From: Pseudomonadota bacterium
Lineage (GTDB): Bacteria > Pseudomonadota > Alphaproteobacteria > Rhizobiales > Xanthobacteraceae
Reading direction: 5' to 3'
DNA: 64,000 nucleotides
NCBI GenBank assembly: GCA_003576765.1
Contig: QEVP01000001.1
Coordinates: forward strand, 1 to 64,000
The translations under genes were made by a program, and so were the position numbers. Below the pieces are notes generated by a model that saw only the letters and a program-made list of their open reading frames with translations, was not told where the DNA came from and searched no databases. The number at the start of each line of letters is the position of its first letter. Within the stretch, counting starts at the first letter, position 1. This document shows positions 9,895-19,506 of the stretch, one piece after another.

Positions 9895-11226
9895 ATGGCC
9901 TCTGCGGCGGAACAACTTGCGGCCAACCTGAACTTCTCGGCCCTTGCCAAGGCCGACGAACTGAAAAAGCGCATCTGGTTCACGCTGGGTGCGCTCGTCG
10001 TCTACCGGCTCGGCACCTACATTCCGCTGCCCGGCATCGACCCGGCGGTCTGGAGCCAGGTGTTCCGCCAGCAGGCCGGCGGCATTCTCGGCATGTTCAA
10101 CATGTTCTCCGGCGGTGGCATCGACCGCATGGCGATCTTTGCGTTGAATATCATGCCGTACATCTCGGCGGCGATCATTCTGCAACTTCTGCAATCGGTG
10201 TCGCCCAAGCTCGAGGCGCTGAAGAAGGAAGGCGAGGCTGGCCGCAAGGTCATCAACCAGTACACGCGCTATCTGACGCTGGTGCTGGCGGCGTTGCAGG
10301 CTTACGGCATCGCCATCGGTTTGCAGGGTGCCGGCAACGTCGTCAGCCAGCCGGGGCCGTTCTTCCTTCTTTCCACCACGATCACGCTGACCGGCGGCAC
10401 CATGTTCCTGATGTGGGTGGGCGAGCAGATCACCGCGCGCGGTATCGGCAACGGCATCTCGCTGATCATCATGGCGGGTATCGTCGCCGAACTGCCCTCG
10501 GCCATCGTCGGCACGCTGGAACTCGGACGGCAGGGCGCGCTGTCCACCGGGCTGATCCTCGGCATTCTGGTGATGGCGGTCGCCGTGATCGGCATCATCG
10601 TGTTCGTCGAGCGGGCGCAGCGCCGGCTCCTGATCCAGTATCCGAAGCGCCAGGTCGGCAACAAGATGTTCGAGGGCCAGTCCTCGCATCTGCCGCTGAA
10701 GCTCAACACCTCGGGCGTCATTCCGCCGATCTTCGCCTCCTCGCTGCTGCTGCTGCCCGGGACGGTCGCCAACTTCAACGCCGGCGCAGGGCCGGAGTGG
10801 TTCCAGTGGCTGACCACGCAGCTTAGTCACGGCCGGCCCGCCTACCTCATCCTGTATCTCGGGATGATCGTGTTCTTCACGTTCTTCTACACCGCCGTGG
10901 TGTTCAACCCGACCGAGACAGCCGACAACCTGAAGAAGCACGGCGGCTTCATTCCCGGCATCCGTCCGGGCGAGCGCACCGCCGAATACATCGATTATGT
11001 GCTGTCACGCATCACCGTGGTCGGCGCCATCTATCTGGCGCTGGTCTGCCTGGTGCCCGAAATCCTGATCTCGTACGCGTCGGTACCGTTCTACTTCGGC
11101 GGCACCTCGCTCCTGATCGTGGTCAGCGTGACCATGGATACGGTGGCGCAGGTTCAGGGCTACCTGCTGGCGCACCAGTATGAAGGGTTGATCCGGAAGT
11201 CGAAGGGGAAGGGGCGACGGCGATGA
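9895..11226 (+). CDS. secY: Preprotein translocase subunit SecY
   Basis: 443 residues from ATG 9895; an in-frame GTG at 9889 is the alternative. AAGGA at 9880-9884 could serve either, and the ATG matches the family start [12 protein letters not shown]. SecY forms the ten-helix protein-conducting channel of the inner membrane with SecE and SecG. Hydrophobic segments are spread through the chain. The cytoplasmic loop [12 protein letters not shown] and [20 protein letters not shown] are typical. It is coupled to adk by an ATGA overlap. Confidence 0.97.
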   Translation: MASAAEQLAANLNFSALAKADELKKRIWFTLGALVVYRLGTYIPLPGIDPAVWSQVFRQQAGGILGMFNMFSGGGIDRMAIFALNIMPYISAAIILQLLQSVSPKLEALKKEGEAGRKVINQYTRYLTLVLAALQAYGIAIGLQGAGNVVSQPGPFFLLSTTITLTGGTMFLMWVGEQITARGIGNGISLIIMAGIVAELPSAIVGTLELGRQGALSTGLILGILVMAVAVIGIIVFVERAQRRLLIQYPKRQVGNKMFEGQSSHLPLKLNTSGVIPPIFASSLLLLPGTVANFNAGAGPEWFQWLTTQLSHGRPAYLILYLGMIVFFTFFYTAVVFNPTETADNLKKHGGFIPGIRPGERTAEYIDYVLSRITVVGAIYLALVCLVPEILISYASVPFYFGGTSLLIVVSVTMDTVAQVQGYLLAHQYEGLIRKSKGKGRRR

Positions 11227-12293
11227 GGCTTATTCTTCTCGGGCCGCCGGGGGCCGGCAAGGGAACACAGGCCAAGCGGTTGGTGGAGCGCCACGGCATC
11301 GTCCAGTTGTCGACCGGCGACATGCTGCGGGCGGCCGTTGCAGCCGGCACGCCGGTCGGCCTCAAAGCCAAGGATATCATGGCGAGCGGCGGTCTCGTGC
11401 CGGACGAGGTGGTGATCGGCATTATCTCCGAGCGCATCGATCAGCCCGACGCGGCCGGCGGCTTCATCCTCGACGGCTTTCCGCGCACCGTGCCGCAGGC
11501 CGAGGCGCTGACCCGGCTTCTCAAGGAGAAGGGCCTCAAGCTCGACGCGGCCGTCGAACTGCGCGTCAACGAGGGCGTGCTGCTGCAGCGGGTCGAGACC
11601 CGTATCGCAGAGATGACCGCGCGCGGCGAAAGCGTGCGCGCCGACGATAATGCCGAGGCGCTGGCCAAACGGCTCGCTGCCTATCGCGCCCAGACCGCGC
11701 CGCTCGTGGACTACTACGCGGAGAAGCGTCTTCTCGCCACGGTGGACGGCATGAAGTCGGTCGAGGAGGTATCGGCCGATATCGCGGCGATGCTGGAGGC
11801 GATGACTGCTACCGCGTCGGTGCCCCGGTCGCGCGCGAAGGCCAAAGCCAGGAAAGCCAAAGCCAAGACGCCGGCCGTACGTCCGAAGGCCAAGGCGTCC
11901 AAGGCAAAGACGGCATCCGGGGCCAAGGTTTCGAAGGCCAAGGTTGCGAAGGCTAAAACCGCCAAGGCTGCCAAGGGGAAGGCTGCCAAGGGGAAGGCGG
12001 CCAAGGCGAAGGCGGCCAGGACAAAGGCGACCAAGACCCGGTCCGCTACGGCCAAGCGGGCTAAAGCCACGCCCGCAAAGGGTCGCAAGGCAAGTTCGGC
12101 AAAAGCTGTAAAGAAGCCAGCCAAGTCTTTGAAGTCGCCTACCAAAAAGAAGGTTGCCAAGGCCCGTAAGCCGGCCGCGGGAGCCACCAGAGGCAAGGCC
12201 GTGAAAAAGGCCAAAGCCGCCAAGCGCGCCCCGGTCCGCAAGGTCACGAAGAAGCGAGCGGGAGCGGCGAGGCGGTTGACGCGACGACGCTGA
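11223..12293 (+). CDS. adk: Adenylate kinase with a long histone-H1-like basic C-terminal tail
   Basis: 356 residues. Residues 1 to about 193 are a complete short-lid adenylate kinase (ATP + AMP to 2 ADP): P-loop GPPGAGKGT at 7-15, [10 protein letters not shown]-binding segment, LDGFPRT motif, RADDN near the lid. Residues 194-356 form an extension with no Asp or Glu by my count, about 45 Lys and 18 Arg, and many KAK/AKA steps, like bacterial H1-like proteins. The frame continues without a stop from the kinase into the tail, and codon use stays normal. Usual alphaproteobacterial Adk is about 190-220 residues. The start overlaps the secY stop (ATGA). The tail could bind nucleic acid or ribosomes; that is inference. 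Confidence 0.93.
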   Translation: MRLILLGPPGAGKGTQAKRLVERHGIVQLSTGDMLRAAVAAGTPVGLKAKDIMASGGLVPDEVVIGIISERIDQPDAAGGFILDGFPRTVPQAEALTRLLKEKGLKLDAAVELRVNEGVLLQRVETRIAEMTARGESVRADDNAEALAKRLAAYRAQTAPLVDYYAEKRLLATVDGMKSVEEVSADIAAMLEAMTATASVPRSRAKAKARKAKAKTPAVRPKAKASKAKTASGAKVSKAKVAKAKTAKAAKGKAAKGKAAKAKAARTKATKTRSATAKRAKATPAKGRKASSAKAVKKPAKSLKSPTKKKVAKARKPAAGATRGKAVKKAKAAKRAPVRKVTKKRAGAARRLTRRR

Positions 12294-12304
12294 ATCCTTA
12301 TTAA
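12276..12304 (+). promoter_or_regulatory. Candidate sigma-70 promoter for rpsM-rpsK
   Basis: TTGACG (12276-12281) and TATTAA (12299-12304) are separated by exactly 17 nt. The -35 matches five of six consensus bases and the -10 four of six. The element straddles the last codons of adk and lies about 145 nt before rpsM, the first gene of the alpha operon. The bases are seen; promoter activity is inferred. Confidence 0.5.
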
Positions 12305-12447
12305 CACCGGCATCTATTGGACAGATTCCAACGATGCCGGGCCTCACGAGACTGATCGGGGCCGGCGTCGCGTTCGTGTTTGCGGGCCTCGTTCCCCAGA
12401 AATAACAGCATTGCCGGCCTCAATGGTCGGAAACAGGAGAGACAGCC

Positions 12448-12816
12448 GTGGCCCGTATCGCCGGCGTGAACATTCCGACCAACAAGCGCGTGCTGATCGC
12501 GCTGCAGTATATCCATGGCATCGGCCCCAAAAGCGCGGCCGAGATCGTGGAGAAGGTGAAGATTCCGCACGATCGCCGCGTGATGCAGTTGAGCGATCAG
12601 GAAGTGCTGCAGATCCGCGAAGTGATCGACCGCGACTACATGGTCGAGGGCGACCTGCGCCGCGAGGTCGGCATCAACATCAAGCGTCTGATGGACCTTG
12701 GCTGCTACCGCGGCCTGCGCCATCGTCGCGGCCTGCCGGTACGCGGCCAGCGTACCCACACCAACGCCCGTACCCGCAAGGGGCCGGCGAAGGCGATCGC
12801 GGGCAAGAAGAAGTAG
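12448..12816 (+). CDS. rpsM: 30S ribosomal protein S13
   Basis: 122 residues from a GTG start at 12448, with AGGAGA 8-13 nt upstream. The product reads [15 protein letters not shown] and has the [15 protein letters not shown]-terminal motif. S13 contacts P-site tRNA and L5. The 154-nt gap before it separates the alpha operon from adk. Confidence 0.97.
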   Translation: MARIAGVNIPTNKRVLIALQYIHGIGPKSAAEIVEKVKIPHDRRVMQLSDQEVLQIREVIDRDYMVEGDLRREVGINIKRLMDLGCYRGLRHRRGLPVRGQRTHTNARTRKGPAKAIAGKKK

Positions 12817-12937
12817 GCAGGCGTCCGGTCCGGGCTTTTGGCAGGGCATGTCCCGGCCGTCCGCGCTGGTCCTGTTGTCTGCATTGGTGGAGCCGCTGGC
12901 ATAACGGCGGTGTCGAGATCGAAAGAAGGACCCTTTA

Positions 12938-13327
12938 ATGGCCAAGGAAGTCGCCCGCGTCCGCCGTCGCGAACGCAAGAATATCGCCTCCGGCGTGGCG
13001 CATGTGAACTCGTCGTTCAACAACACGACCATCACCATCACCGACGCGCAGGGCAATGCCATCGCCTGGTCGTCGGCCGGCACGATGGGCTTCAAGGGCT
13101 CGCGCAAGTCCACGCCGTATGCGGCGCAGGTCGCCGCCGAAGACGTTGCCAAGAAGGCGCAGGAACACGGCATGCGCACGCTGGAGGTCGAGGTCGCCGG
13201 TCCCGGTTCGGGCCGCGAATCGGCGCTGCGGGCGCTGCAGGCGGCGGGCTTCACCGTCACCTCGATCCGTGACGTGACCGCGATCCCGCATAACGGCTGC
13301 CGCCCGCGCAAGCGTCGGCGCGTTTAG
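12938..13327 (+). CDS. rpsK: 30S ribosomal protein S11
   Basis: 129 residues, family length. [14 protein letters not shown] and the final [13 protein letters not shown] are signatures; the Asn-Gly before Cys can form isoaspartate in other bacteria. S11 lies on the 30S platform. A terminator-like hairpin follows 10 nt after the stop. Confidence 0.97.
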   Translation: MAKEVARVRRRERKNIASGVAHVNSSFNNTTITITDAQGNAIAWSSAGTMGFKGSRKSTPYAAQVAAEDVAKKAQEHGMRTLEVEVAGPGSGRESALRALQAAGFTVTSIRDVTAIPHNGCRPRKRRRV

Positions 13328-13336
13328 AGGTAAGAC

Positions 13337-13369
13337 CCGCCGTTGTCACAAGGGCTTCGGCGGTTTTTT
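13337..13369 (+). terminator. Intrinsic terminator or attenuator between rpsK and rpoA
   Basis: CCGCCG (13337-13342) pairs with CGGCGG (13358-13363) and is followed directly by six T (13364-13369). This is the standard Rho-independent layout. It lies between two genes normally cotranscribed, so it may be leaky or regulated. rpoA starts 133 nt later. Confidence 0.65.
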
Positions 13370-13502
13370 GAATGCACGGTGCGCGGTCCGATCCGCGCGC
13401 TCCAGCGCCGGATGGTTGCGCGGCCGATCCGCAACGCGTCCGGCGAGGCAAGCCGGACAGATGGCCCCGTCCGGCGGCCTCTGACACAGGGCTGGCACAA
13501 GA

Positions 13503-14534
13503 ATGGGTGATACAGTGACGATCCAGAAAAATTGGCAGGAACTCATTCGTCCCAACAAGCTTCAGGTGACCCCGGGCAGCGACCCGAGCCGGCTTGCGAC
13601 GCTGGTCGCCGAGCCGCTTGAGCGCGGCTTCGGCCAGACACTCGGCAACGCGCTGCGCCGCATCCTTCTGTCGTCGCTGCAAGGAGCGGCGGTGCAGTCG
13701 GTGCACATCGACGGCGTGCTGCACGAGTTCTCCTCGATCGCCGGCGTGCGCGAGGACGTCACCGACATCGTGCTCAACATCAAGGACATCGCGATCAAGA
13801 TGCAGGGCGAAGGCCCCAAGCGCATGGTCGTGAAGAAGCAAGGGCCGGGCGCCGTCACTGCCGGCGACATCCAGACCGTCGGCGACATCGCGATCCTCAA
13901 CCCCGACCTGCAACTTTGCACGCTGGACGACGGCGCCGAGATCCGCATGGAGTTCACGGTCAACACCGGCAAGGGCTATGTCGCCGCCGAGCGCAACCGC
14001 CCCGAGGATGCGCCGATCGGCCTGATCCCGGTGGACAGCCTGTACTCGCCGGTGCGTCGCGTCTCCTACAAGGTCGAGAACACCCGCGAAGGCCAGATCC
14101 TCGACTATGACAAGCTGACGATGACGGTCGAGACCAACGGCGCGCTGACGCCGGAGGATGCGGTCGCCTACGCCGCGCGCATCCTGCAGGACCAGCTCAA
14201 CGTGTTCGTCAACTTCGAGGAGCCGCGCAAGGAAGTCGCCGCCGAAGTCATTCCCGATCTCGCCTTCAACCCGTCCTTCCTCAAGAAGGTGGACGAGTTG
14301 GAGCTGTCGGTGCGCTCCGCCAACTGCCTGAAGAACGACAACATCGTCTATATCGGCGATCTCGTGCAGAAGTCGGAAGCGGAGATGCTGCGCACCCCGA
14401 ACTTCGGCCGCAAGTCGCTGAACGAGATCAAGGAAGTGCTGGCCCAGATGGGCCTGCATCTCGGCATGGAAGTGCCGGGCTGGCCGCCGGAGAACATCGA
14501 CGAACTGGCCAAGCGCTTCGAGGATCACTACTGA
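13503..14534 (+). CDS. rpoA: DNA-directed RNA polymerase alpha subunit
   Basis: 343 residues. The N-terminal domain (to about 235) has [17 protein letters not shown] for dimerisation and beta/beta' assembly. The C-terminal domain (about 255-325) carries the helix-hairpin-helix [14 protein letters not shown] that binds UP elements and activators. Length and motifs are normal. It lies 175 nt after rpsK and 121 nt before rplQ. Confidence 0.98.
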   Translation: MGDTVTIQKNWQELIRPNKLQVTPGSDPSRLATLVAEPLERGFGQTLGNALRRILLSSLQGAAVQSVHIDGVLHEFSSIAGVREDVTDIVLNIKDIAIKMQGEGPKRMVVKKQGPGAVTAGDIQTVGDIAILNPDLQLCTLDDGAEIRMEFTVNTGKGYVAAERNRPEDAPIGLIPVDSLYSPVRRVSYKVENTREGQILDYDKLTMTVETNGALTPEDAVAYAARILQDQLNVFVNFEEPRKEVAAEVIPDLAFNPSFLKKVDELELSVRSANCLKNDNIVYIGDLVQKSEAEMLRTPNFGRKSLNEIKEVLAQMGLHLGMEVPGWPPENIDELAKRFEDHY

Positions 14535-14549
14535 TCCATTTTCATCGCC

Positions 14550-14571
14550 ATGGCCGGCACTATTCGGCCAT
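14550..14571 (+). other. Hairpin between rpoA and rplQ
   Basis: ATGGCCG (14550-14556) pairs with CGGCCAT (14565-14571) around an 8-nt loop. No T-tract follows. It is one of several hairpins in the longer gaps of this ribosomal block. Confidence 0.4.
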
Positions 14572-14655
14572 CGCATCCCGGGCGAACGCAGGAAGCCCAC
14601 CTGAATGGCCTGAGTGGCGTGCGCCGCGACATGGCAGACAAACGAGGATGACGAC

Positions 14656-15075
14656 ATGCGTCACGGAAAAGTCCACCGCAAGCTCAACCGCACTGCCGAG
14701 CATCGCCGCGCGATGTTCGCCAACATGGCGGCGGCGCTGATCAAGCACGAGCAGATCGTCACCACGCTGCCGAAGGCCAAGGAACTGCGCCCGATCGTCG
14801 AGAAGCTGGTGACGCTCGGCAAGAAGGGCGGGCTGGCGCTGCGTCGCCAGGCGATTGGCGAGCTGCGCGACCGGGATCAGGTCAAGAAGCTGTTCGAGGT
14901 GCTGGCTGAGCGCTACAAGGACCGCAACGGCGGCTATACCCGCATCATCAAGGCCGGCTTCCGCTATGGCGACAATGCGCCGATGGCCGTGATCGAGTTC
15001 GTCGATCGCGACGTCGATGCTAAGGGGCAGGATTCCGGTCCGGTGCCCGAGGCGGCTGAGACCGAGGCGGCATGA
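14656..15075 (+). CDS. rplQ: 50S ribosomal protein L17
   Basis: 139 residues from ATG 14656 ([20 protein letters not shown]). The open frame to 14614 is ignored because 14656 gives the invariant L17 start. The final ~20 residues are an acidic, alphaproteobacterial-type tail. Its stop overlaps the next gene (ATGA). Confidence 0.97.
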   Translation: MRHGKVHRKLNRTAEHRRAMFANMAAALIKHEQIVTTLPKAKELRPIVEKLVTLGKKGGLALRRQAIGELRDRDQVKKLFEVLAERYKDRNGGYTRIIKAGFRYGDNAPMAVIEFVDRDVDAKGQDSGPVPEAAETEAA

Positions 15076-15800
15076 CGCGCCGGCCGAGGCCGGATGGACG
15101 ATCGAGGGCGGCGCGCGGCGTCGCCCTTTTCGTTTGGGCGGTGATCGGGCTGGCCGCGGCCGGCTGGATGGCGGAGGGATTGGGCATGGCGCAAGCGGAC
15201 AAGCAGGCGGGGATGGCGCTGATCCACGCGGCGGAGCGTGGCGATGTTGCCCGCGTCGCCGAGCTGGTGCGTGCCGGCGTTTCGCTCGACGCGCGCGACA
15301 CGCGTGGCCGCACCGCGCTGCTGGCGGCGACCGAAGGCGATCGCGTCGAGGTGGCGCGCGCACTGATTGCCGCCGGCGCCGACGTCAACGCCAAGGACCG
15401 TATCAGCGACAGCCCGTTCCTCTATGCCGGCGCCGAGGGCCGCAATGCGATCCTCAAGCTCATCCTGACCTCCGGCCGCGCCGATCTCGCCAGCACCAAC
15501 CGCTATGGCGGCACCGCGCTGATCCCGGCCGCCCATCATGGCCACGTCGAGACTGTGCGCATCCTGCTCGGCACCGCGATCGATATCGATCACGTCAACA
15601 ATCTCGGCTGGACCGCGCTGTTGGAAACCGTGATCCTCGGCGACGGCGGGCCGGTGCATACCGATATCCTGCGCCTCCTGGTCGAAGCCGGTGCTGACGT
15701 CAACATCCCCGACCGCAACGGCGTGACGGCGCTGGCGCACGCCCGCAGCCGCGGTTTTGCGGCGATGGCCGATAGTCTGATGCGCGCCGGGGCGCGCTGA
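15072..15800 (+). CDS. Exported ankyrin-repeat protein
   Basis: 242 residues. An Arg-rich start and a hydrophobic stretch (about 17-37) ending near MAQA look like a signal peptide or membrane anchor; an internal ATG at 15186 would remove it. From about residue 47 to the end there are five or so ankyrin repeats, with recurring units such as [20 protein letters not shown] and GADVNAKD. Such proteins mediate protein-protein contacts. It overlaps the rplQ stop by ATGA, so it is translationally coupled to the alpha operon. A gene for an HtrA protease follows 70 nt on. The partner is unknown. Confidence 0.85.
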   Translation: MTRRPRPDGRSRAARGVALFVWAVIGLAAAGWMAEGLGMAQADKQAGMALIHAAERGDVARVAELVRAGVSLDARDTRGRTALLAATEGDRVEVARALIAAGADVNAKDRISDSPFLYAGAEGRNAILKLILTSGRADLASTNRYGGTALIPAAHHGHVETVRILLGTAIDIDHVNNLGWTALLETVILGDGGPVHTDILRLLVEAGADVNIPDRNGVTALAHARSRGFAAMADSLMRAGAR

Positions 15801-15870
15801 GGAAGCTTTATCGCGCGGGCTACCGGCACCCCATAAAAGCGCTATATATCAGGGCTGTTCAGACGGAATC

Positions 15871-17271
15871 ATGCGCATGCCGACCGCTCCCGCCGCCCGC
15901 GTCATTCTCGCCGCCCTCGCTCTCCTGGTGGCCCTGCCGGCCGCCGCGCAGGAGCGCCGCGTGCCGGCGTCGGCGCAGGACGTGCGGCTATCCTACGCGC
16001 CGATCGTGCAGCGGGTGACGCCGGCCGTCGTCAACGTCTATGCGGCCAAGACCATGCCGCGCAATCCGCTGCTCGACGATCCGGTGTTTCGCCGCTTCTT
16101 CGGCGTGCCCGGCCAGTCGCCCGAGCAGGTGCAGCGCTCGCTCGGCTCCGGCGTCATCGTCGACGAGCGCGGCTTGGTCGTCACCAACAATCACGTCATC
16201 GAGGGCGCTGATCAGGTCAAGGTCTCGCTCGCCGACAAGCGCGAGTTCGAAGCCGAGATCGTGCTGAAGGATACCCGCACCGACCTCGCGGTGCTGCGCA
16301 TCAAGGCCCGCGAAAAGTTCCCGAAGCTCGACTTCGCCGATTCCGACGGCCTGCTGGTCGGCGACGTGGTGCTGGCGGTCGGCAATCCGTTCGGCGTCGG
16401 CCAGACGGTGACGCAGGGAATCGTCTCGGCGCTGGCGCGCACGCAGGTCGGCATCAGCGACTACCAGTTCTTCATCCAGACCGATGCCGCGATCAATCCG
16501 GGCAACTCCGGCGGTGCGCTGGTGGACATGGCCGGCAAGCTGGTCGGCATCAACACCGCGATTTTTTCGCGCTCCGGCGGCTCGCAGGGCATCGGCTTCG
16601 CGATCCCCGCCAACATGGTGCGGGTGGTGGTGGCCTCCGCCGAGCAGGGCGGCAAGGCGGTGGCGCGGCCCTGGCTGGGCGCGCGGCTGCAGACGGTGAC
16701 GGCCGATATCGCCGAGACGCTGGGGCTGGCGCGCCCGACCGGCGCGCTGGTGGTCAACGTGGTGCCGGGCAGCCCGGCGGCGCGCGGCGGCTTGAAGATG
16801 TCCGACCTCATCACGGCGGTGGACGGCCAGCAGATCGACGATCCCAATGCCTTCGGTTATCGCTTCGCGACCCGGCCGCTCGGCGGCACGGTGACGGTCG
16901 AGGTGATGCGGGGCGGGCGGGCGGTCAAGCTCGCCATTCCGCTTGAGGCTGCACCCGATACCGGACGCGACGAAATCACAATCGCGTCGCGTTCGCCGTT
17001 CCGTGGCGCGAAGGTCGCCAATATCTCGCCGGCATTGGCCGACGAACTGCGGTTGCAGGGCGATCCGGAGGGCGTGGTCATCGTCGATCTGCCTGACGAT
17101 TCCACCGCGGCCAATGTCGGGTTCCAGAAGGGTGACGTGATCCTCGCGGTCAACGGCCAGAAGATCGCGACCACCGCCGACCTCGCCCGCGCCACCCGTG
17201 AGCCGAGCCGGCTGTGGCGCATCACCGTGGTGCGGGGCGGCCAGCAGATTTCCGTCATGCTTGGCGGATAG
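15871..17271 (+). CDS. Do/HtrA-family periplasmic serine protease
   Basis: 466 residues. Signal peptide with likely cleavage after ALPAAAQ (about 27). The trypsin-like domain has the full triad: His108 in TNNHV, Asp138 in TDLAV, Ser213 in GNSGG. Two PDZ domains follow (about 270-350 and 375-460). HtrA/Deg proteases degrade or refold damaged envelope proteins. The short linker and lack of a long Q-loop are closer to DegQ/DegS-like forms than to E. coli DegP, so I give no symbol. The segment just before the start is A/T-rich (TATATA near 15843-15849) but no -35 is clear. Confidence 0.93.
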   Translation: MRMPTAPAARVILAALALLVALPAAAQERRVPASAQDVRLSYAPIVQRVTPAVVNVYAAKTMPRNPLLDDPVFRRFFGVPGQSPEQVQRSLGSGVIVDERGLVVTNNHVIEGADQVKVSLADKREFEAEIVLKDTRTDLAVLRIKAREKFPKLDFADSDGLLVGDVVLAVGNPFGVGQTVTQGIVSALARTQVGISDYQFFIQTDAAINPGNSGGALVDMAGKLVGINTAIFSRSGGSQGIGFAIPANMVRVVVASAEQGGKAVARPWLGARLQTVTADIAETLGLARPTGALVVNVVPGSPAARGGLKMSDLITAVDGQQIDDPNAFGYRFATRPLGGTVTVEVMRGGRAVKLAIPLEAAPDTGRDEITIASRSPFRGAKVANISPALADELRLQGDPEGVVIVDLPDDSTAANVGFQKGDVILAVNGQKIATTADLARATREPSRLWRITVVRGGQQISVMLGG

Positions 17272-17303
17272 GTCACTCCGGCCAACCACGTCCCCTTCCT
17301 TTT

Positions 17304-17407
17304 CCCTCCCCCGCAAGCGGGGGAGGGTAGGGTGGGGCGGGTGAGACGCGGATACCCGCGACATAGCCGTTCGATAGAACGCCGTTCTTCGAACGGTTAT
17401 GCGCGGG
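17304..17407. repeat. Two palindromic intergenic elements before rarA
   Basis: The first is an 11-bp stem, CCCTCCCCCGC (17304-17314) with GCGGGGGAGGG (17317-17327). The second spans 17355-17407: CCGTTCGA-t-AGAAC pairs with GTTCT-TCGAACGG around a GCC loop, flanked by CCCGCG/CGCGGG. These look like the REP-type palindromes scattered in Hyphomicrobiales genomes. They can also act as transcript ends for the HtrA gene. Confidence 0.65.
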
Positions 17408-17460
17408 CATGACGGAGGAGGGAATTTGCCGGACCTGCTTCGGCAACGACAGGTAGCAAC

Positions 17461-18792
17461 ATGGCGGAGCGGCGGAAGCAAGCATCACCAACCCTGTTCG
17501 CGGCGGCGGGCCTGGAGCGCGACGCGCCGCGGCCGTTGGCCGAAAAGCTGCGGCCGCGCACGCTCGCCGAGGTTGTCGGGCAGGATCATATCCTTGGTCC
17601 CGACGGGGCGCTGACCCGCATGCTGGACACGCGCACGCTCGGCTCGCTGATCCTGTGGGGACCGCCGGGCACCGGCAAGACCACCGTGGCGCGGCTGCTG
17701 GCGGACGCGACCGAACTGCATTTCGAGCAGATTTCAGCGGTGTTTTCCGGCGTCGCCGATCTCAAGAAGGTGTTCGATGCGGCGCGGGCGCGGCGCGAGA
17801 CCGGCACCGGCACGCTGTTGTTCGTGGACGAGGTGCATCGCTTCAACAAGGCGCAGCAGGATTCCTTCCTGCCGGTGATGGAGGATGGCACCGTGGTGCT
17901 GGTCGGCGCCACCACCGAGAATCCATCGTTCGAACTGAACGCGGCGCTGTTGTCGCGGGCGCGCGTCCTGGTGTTCAATTCGCTCGACCCCGACGACATC
18001 GAAAAGCTGTTTTCCCGCGCCGAGGCAATCGAGGGCCGCAAGCTGCCGCTCGATGCCGAGGCACGCGCCGTCTTGGTGCGCATGGCTGATGGCGACGGCC
18101 GCGCCGCGTTGACGCTTGCCGAAGAAGTGTGGCGCGCTGCGCGTGCCGACGAGGTGTTCGGCGCCGTCCAGTTGCAGGAGGTTTTGCAGCGGCGCGCGCC
18201 GATCTACGACAAGTCGGCCGACGGCCATTACAACTTGATCTCGGCGCTGCACAAGGCGGTGCGCGGGTCCGACCCGGACGCGGCGCTGTATTACCTAGCG
18301 CGGATGCTTGATGCCGGCGAGGACCCGTTGTTCCTCGCCCGCCGCGTCGTGCGCATGGCGGTCGAGGATATCGGCCTGGCCGACCCGCAGGCGCTCATTA
18401 TCGCCAATGCCGCCAAGGACGCTTACGACTTCCTCGGCTCGCCCGAAGGCGAACTCGCCCTTGCGCAAGCCGTAATCTACGTCGCGACCGCGCCCAAATC
18501 CAACGCCGGCTATAAAGCCTTCGGCGCGGCCATGCGCGCGGCAAAGGAGCATGGCTCTCTGTTACCGCCGCGCCACATCCTCAACGCTCCGACCAAGTTG
18601 ATGCGCGAGGAAGGGTACGGCGCGGGTTACGAGTACGATCACGACACCCCGGAAGGGTTTTCCGGGCAGGATTACTTCCCCGAGGCGATGGGGCGGCGAA
18701 CGTTTTACGACCCGCCGGAGCGCGGCTTCGAGCGCGAGATCAGGAAGCGGCTCGACTACTGGGCGAAGCTGCGCGCCGCGCGCAAGGCTTGA
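17461..18792 (+). CDS. rarA: Replication-associated recombination AAA+ ATPase RarA (MgsA)
   Basis: 443 residues. Walker A GPPGTGKTT (67-75), Walker B FVDE (121-124), sensor region GATTENPSF, and the C-terminal MgsA/RarA oligomerisation domain with YDKSADGHYN and LLPPRHILNAP. RarA/Mgs1-type ATPases work at stalled replication forks together with SSB. The N-terminal segment TLFAAAGLERDAPRPLAEKLRP is usual. Length agrees with the family (about 440). Confidence 0.96.
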   Translation: MAERRKQASPTLFAAAGLERDAPRPLAEKLRPRTLAEVVGQDHILGPDGALTRMLDTRTLGSLILWGPPGTGKTTVARLLADATELHFEQISAVFSGVADLKKVFDAARARRETGTGTLLFVDEVHRFNKAQQDSFLPVMEDGTVVLVGATTENPSFELNAALLSRARVLVFNSLDPDDIEKLFSRAEAIEGRKLPLDAEARAVLVRMADGDGRAALTLAEEVWRAARADEVFGAVQLQEVLQRRAPIYDKSADGHYNLISALHKAVRGSDPDAALYYLARMLDAGEDPLFLARRVVRMAVEDIGLADPQALIIANAAKDAYDFLGSPEGELALAQAVIYVATAPKSNAGYKAFGAAMRAAKEHGSLLPPRHILNAPTKLMREEGYGAGYEYDHDTPEGFSGQDYFPEAMGRRTFYDPPERGFEREIRKRLDYWAKLRAARKA

Positions 18793-18932
18793 GCCTCGCC
18801 TCTGCGCCGGCGAGAGGGCGGCCAAGAAGGACGTCGAGGGTTTTCATCGAACGAGGCGCAACCTAATTCGACCGAGCGTGTTGGGGGACATGAGGAACGC
18901 AGATCGGGGCTGGCTCATGAAGGAGGCTTCTG

Positions 18933-19385
18933 ATGTGCGACTACAGCCTGCAGCATGTTGCGTCCCGACCGGCTGCCGCCGGTCAGCGGCTGGTGACCAC
19001 CCGGTTTCCGACATCGATGACCCGCGGCTTCACCGAGGTCGGTGAGCCCAACGTCGCGATTTGCCTGATGCCGGGCACGGAGGTGGCGTTCGACCACGAT
19101 GTCGAGGCCGAGCCGAACTTCCCCTTGATGCCGAAACGGCAGATCGGCGAGCGGGTGGCGCGTTTCCGTCAGGTCGCGCTCGACAAGCCGGCCGCGCATC
19201 ACGATGCGCTGGAATTCGCCAGCGGGGAGATCGTGCTGCTCACCCGTCTGGTCGAAGGCCAGACTGCCACCGTCCTGCAACTTCCGCACGGAGCGGTGCG
19301 CGAGGCGGCTGCGCCCGAGCCGGGGATGACTCAAGCCGGGCCGGCACCGATTGCGGCCACGCCCCGGCCCGCGCCGGTACGCTGA
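18933..19385 (+). CDS. Small conserved protein of unknown function (MCDYS family)
   Basis: 150 residues starting MCDYSLQHVASRPA, an N-terminus I associate with uncharacterised proteins of this order. No transmembrane segment or catalytic motif is evident. Residues 1-110 look structured, with alternating polar strands; the last ~35 are Pro/Ala-rich and probably disordered. A Shine-Dalgarno AAGGAGG lies 8-14 nt upstream (18919-18925). It stands alone between rarA and the pseudouridine synthase. Function not known. Confidence 0.75.
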   Translation: MCDYSLQHVASRPAAAGQRLVTTRFPTSMTRGFTEVGEPNVAICLMPGTEVAFDHDVEAEPNFPLMPKRQIGERVARFRQVALDKPAAHHDALEFASGEIVLLTRLVEGQTATVLQLPHGAVREAAAPEPGMTQAGPAPIAATPRPAPVR

Positions 19386-19506
19386 CACGTCAAGGAGGCG
19401 CGCACGGTTCAGTCATGCGCGCCTTACCTGCGCGGGCATCGCGGTTTCGCAGTGACGCGGCCGTGGTTATGAGGTAACAGCGGACGCCACCAACGTGATC
19501 CGTCCG

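Noticed and set aside
11160-12347. 395-codon minus-strand frame over adk
   Set aside because: Its Gly/Leu/Arg-rich repeats are the complement of the Lys/Ala codons of the Adk tail; no start signal or motif supports it.
13257-14657. 466-codon minus-strand frame over rpoA
   Set aside because: It is antisense to rpoA, whose + strand product is certain.
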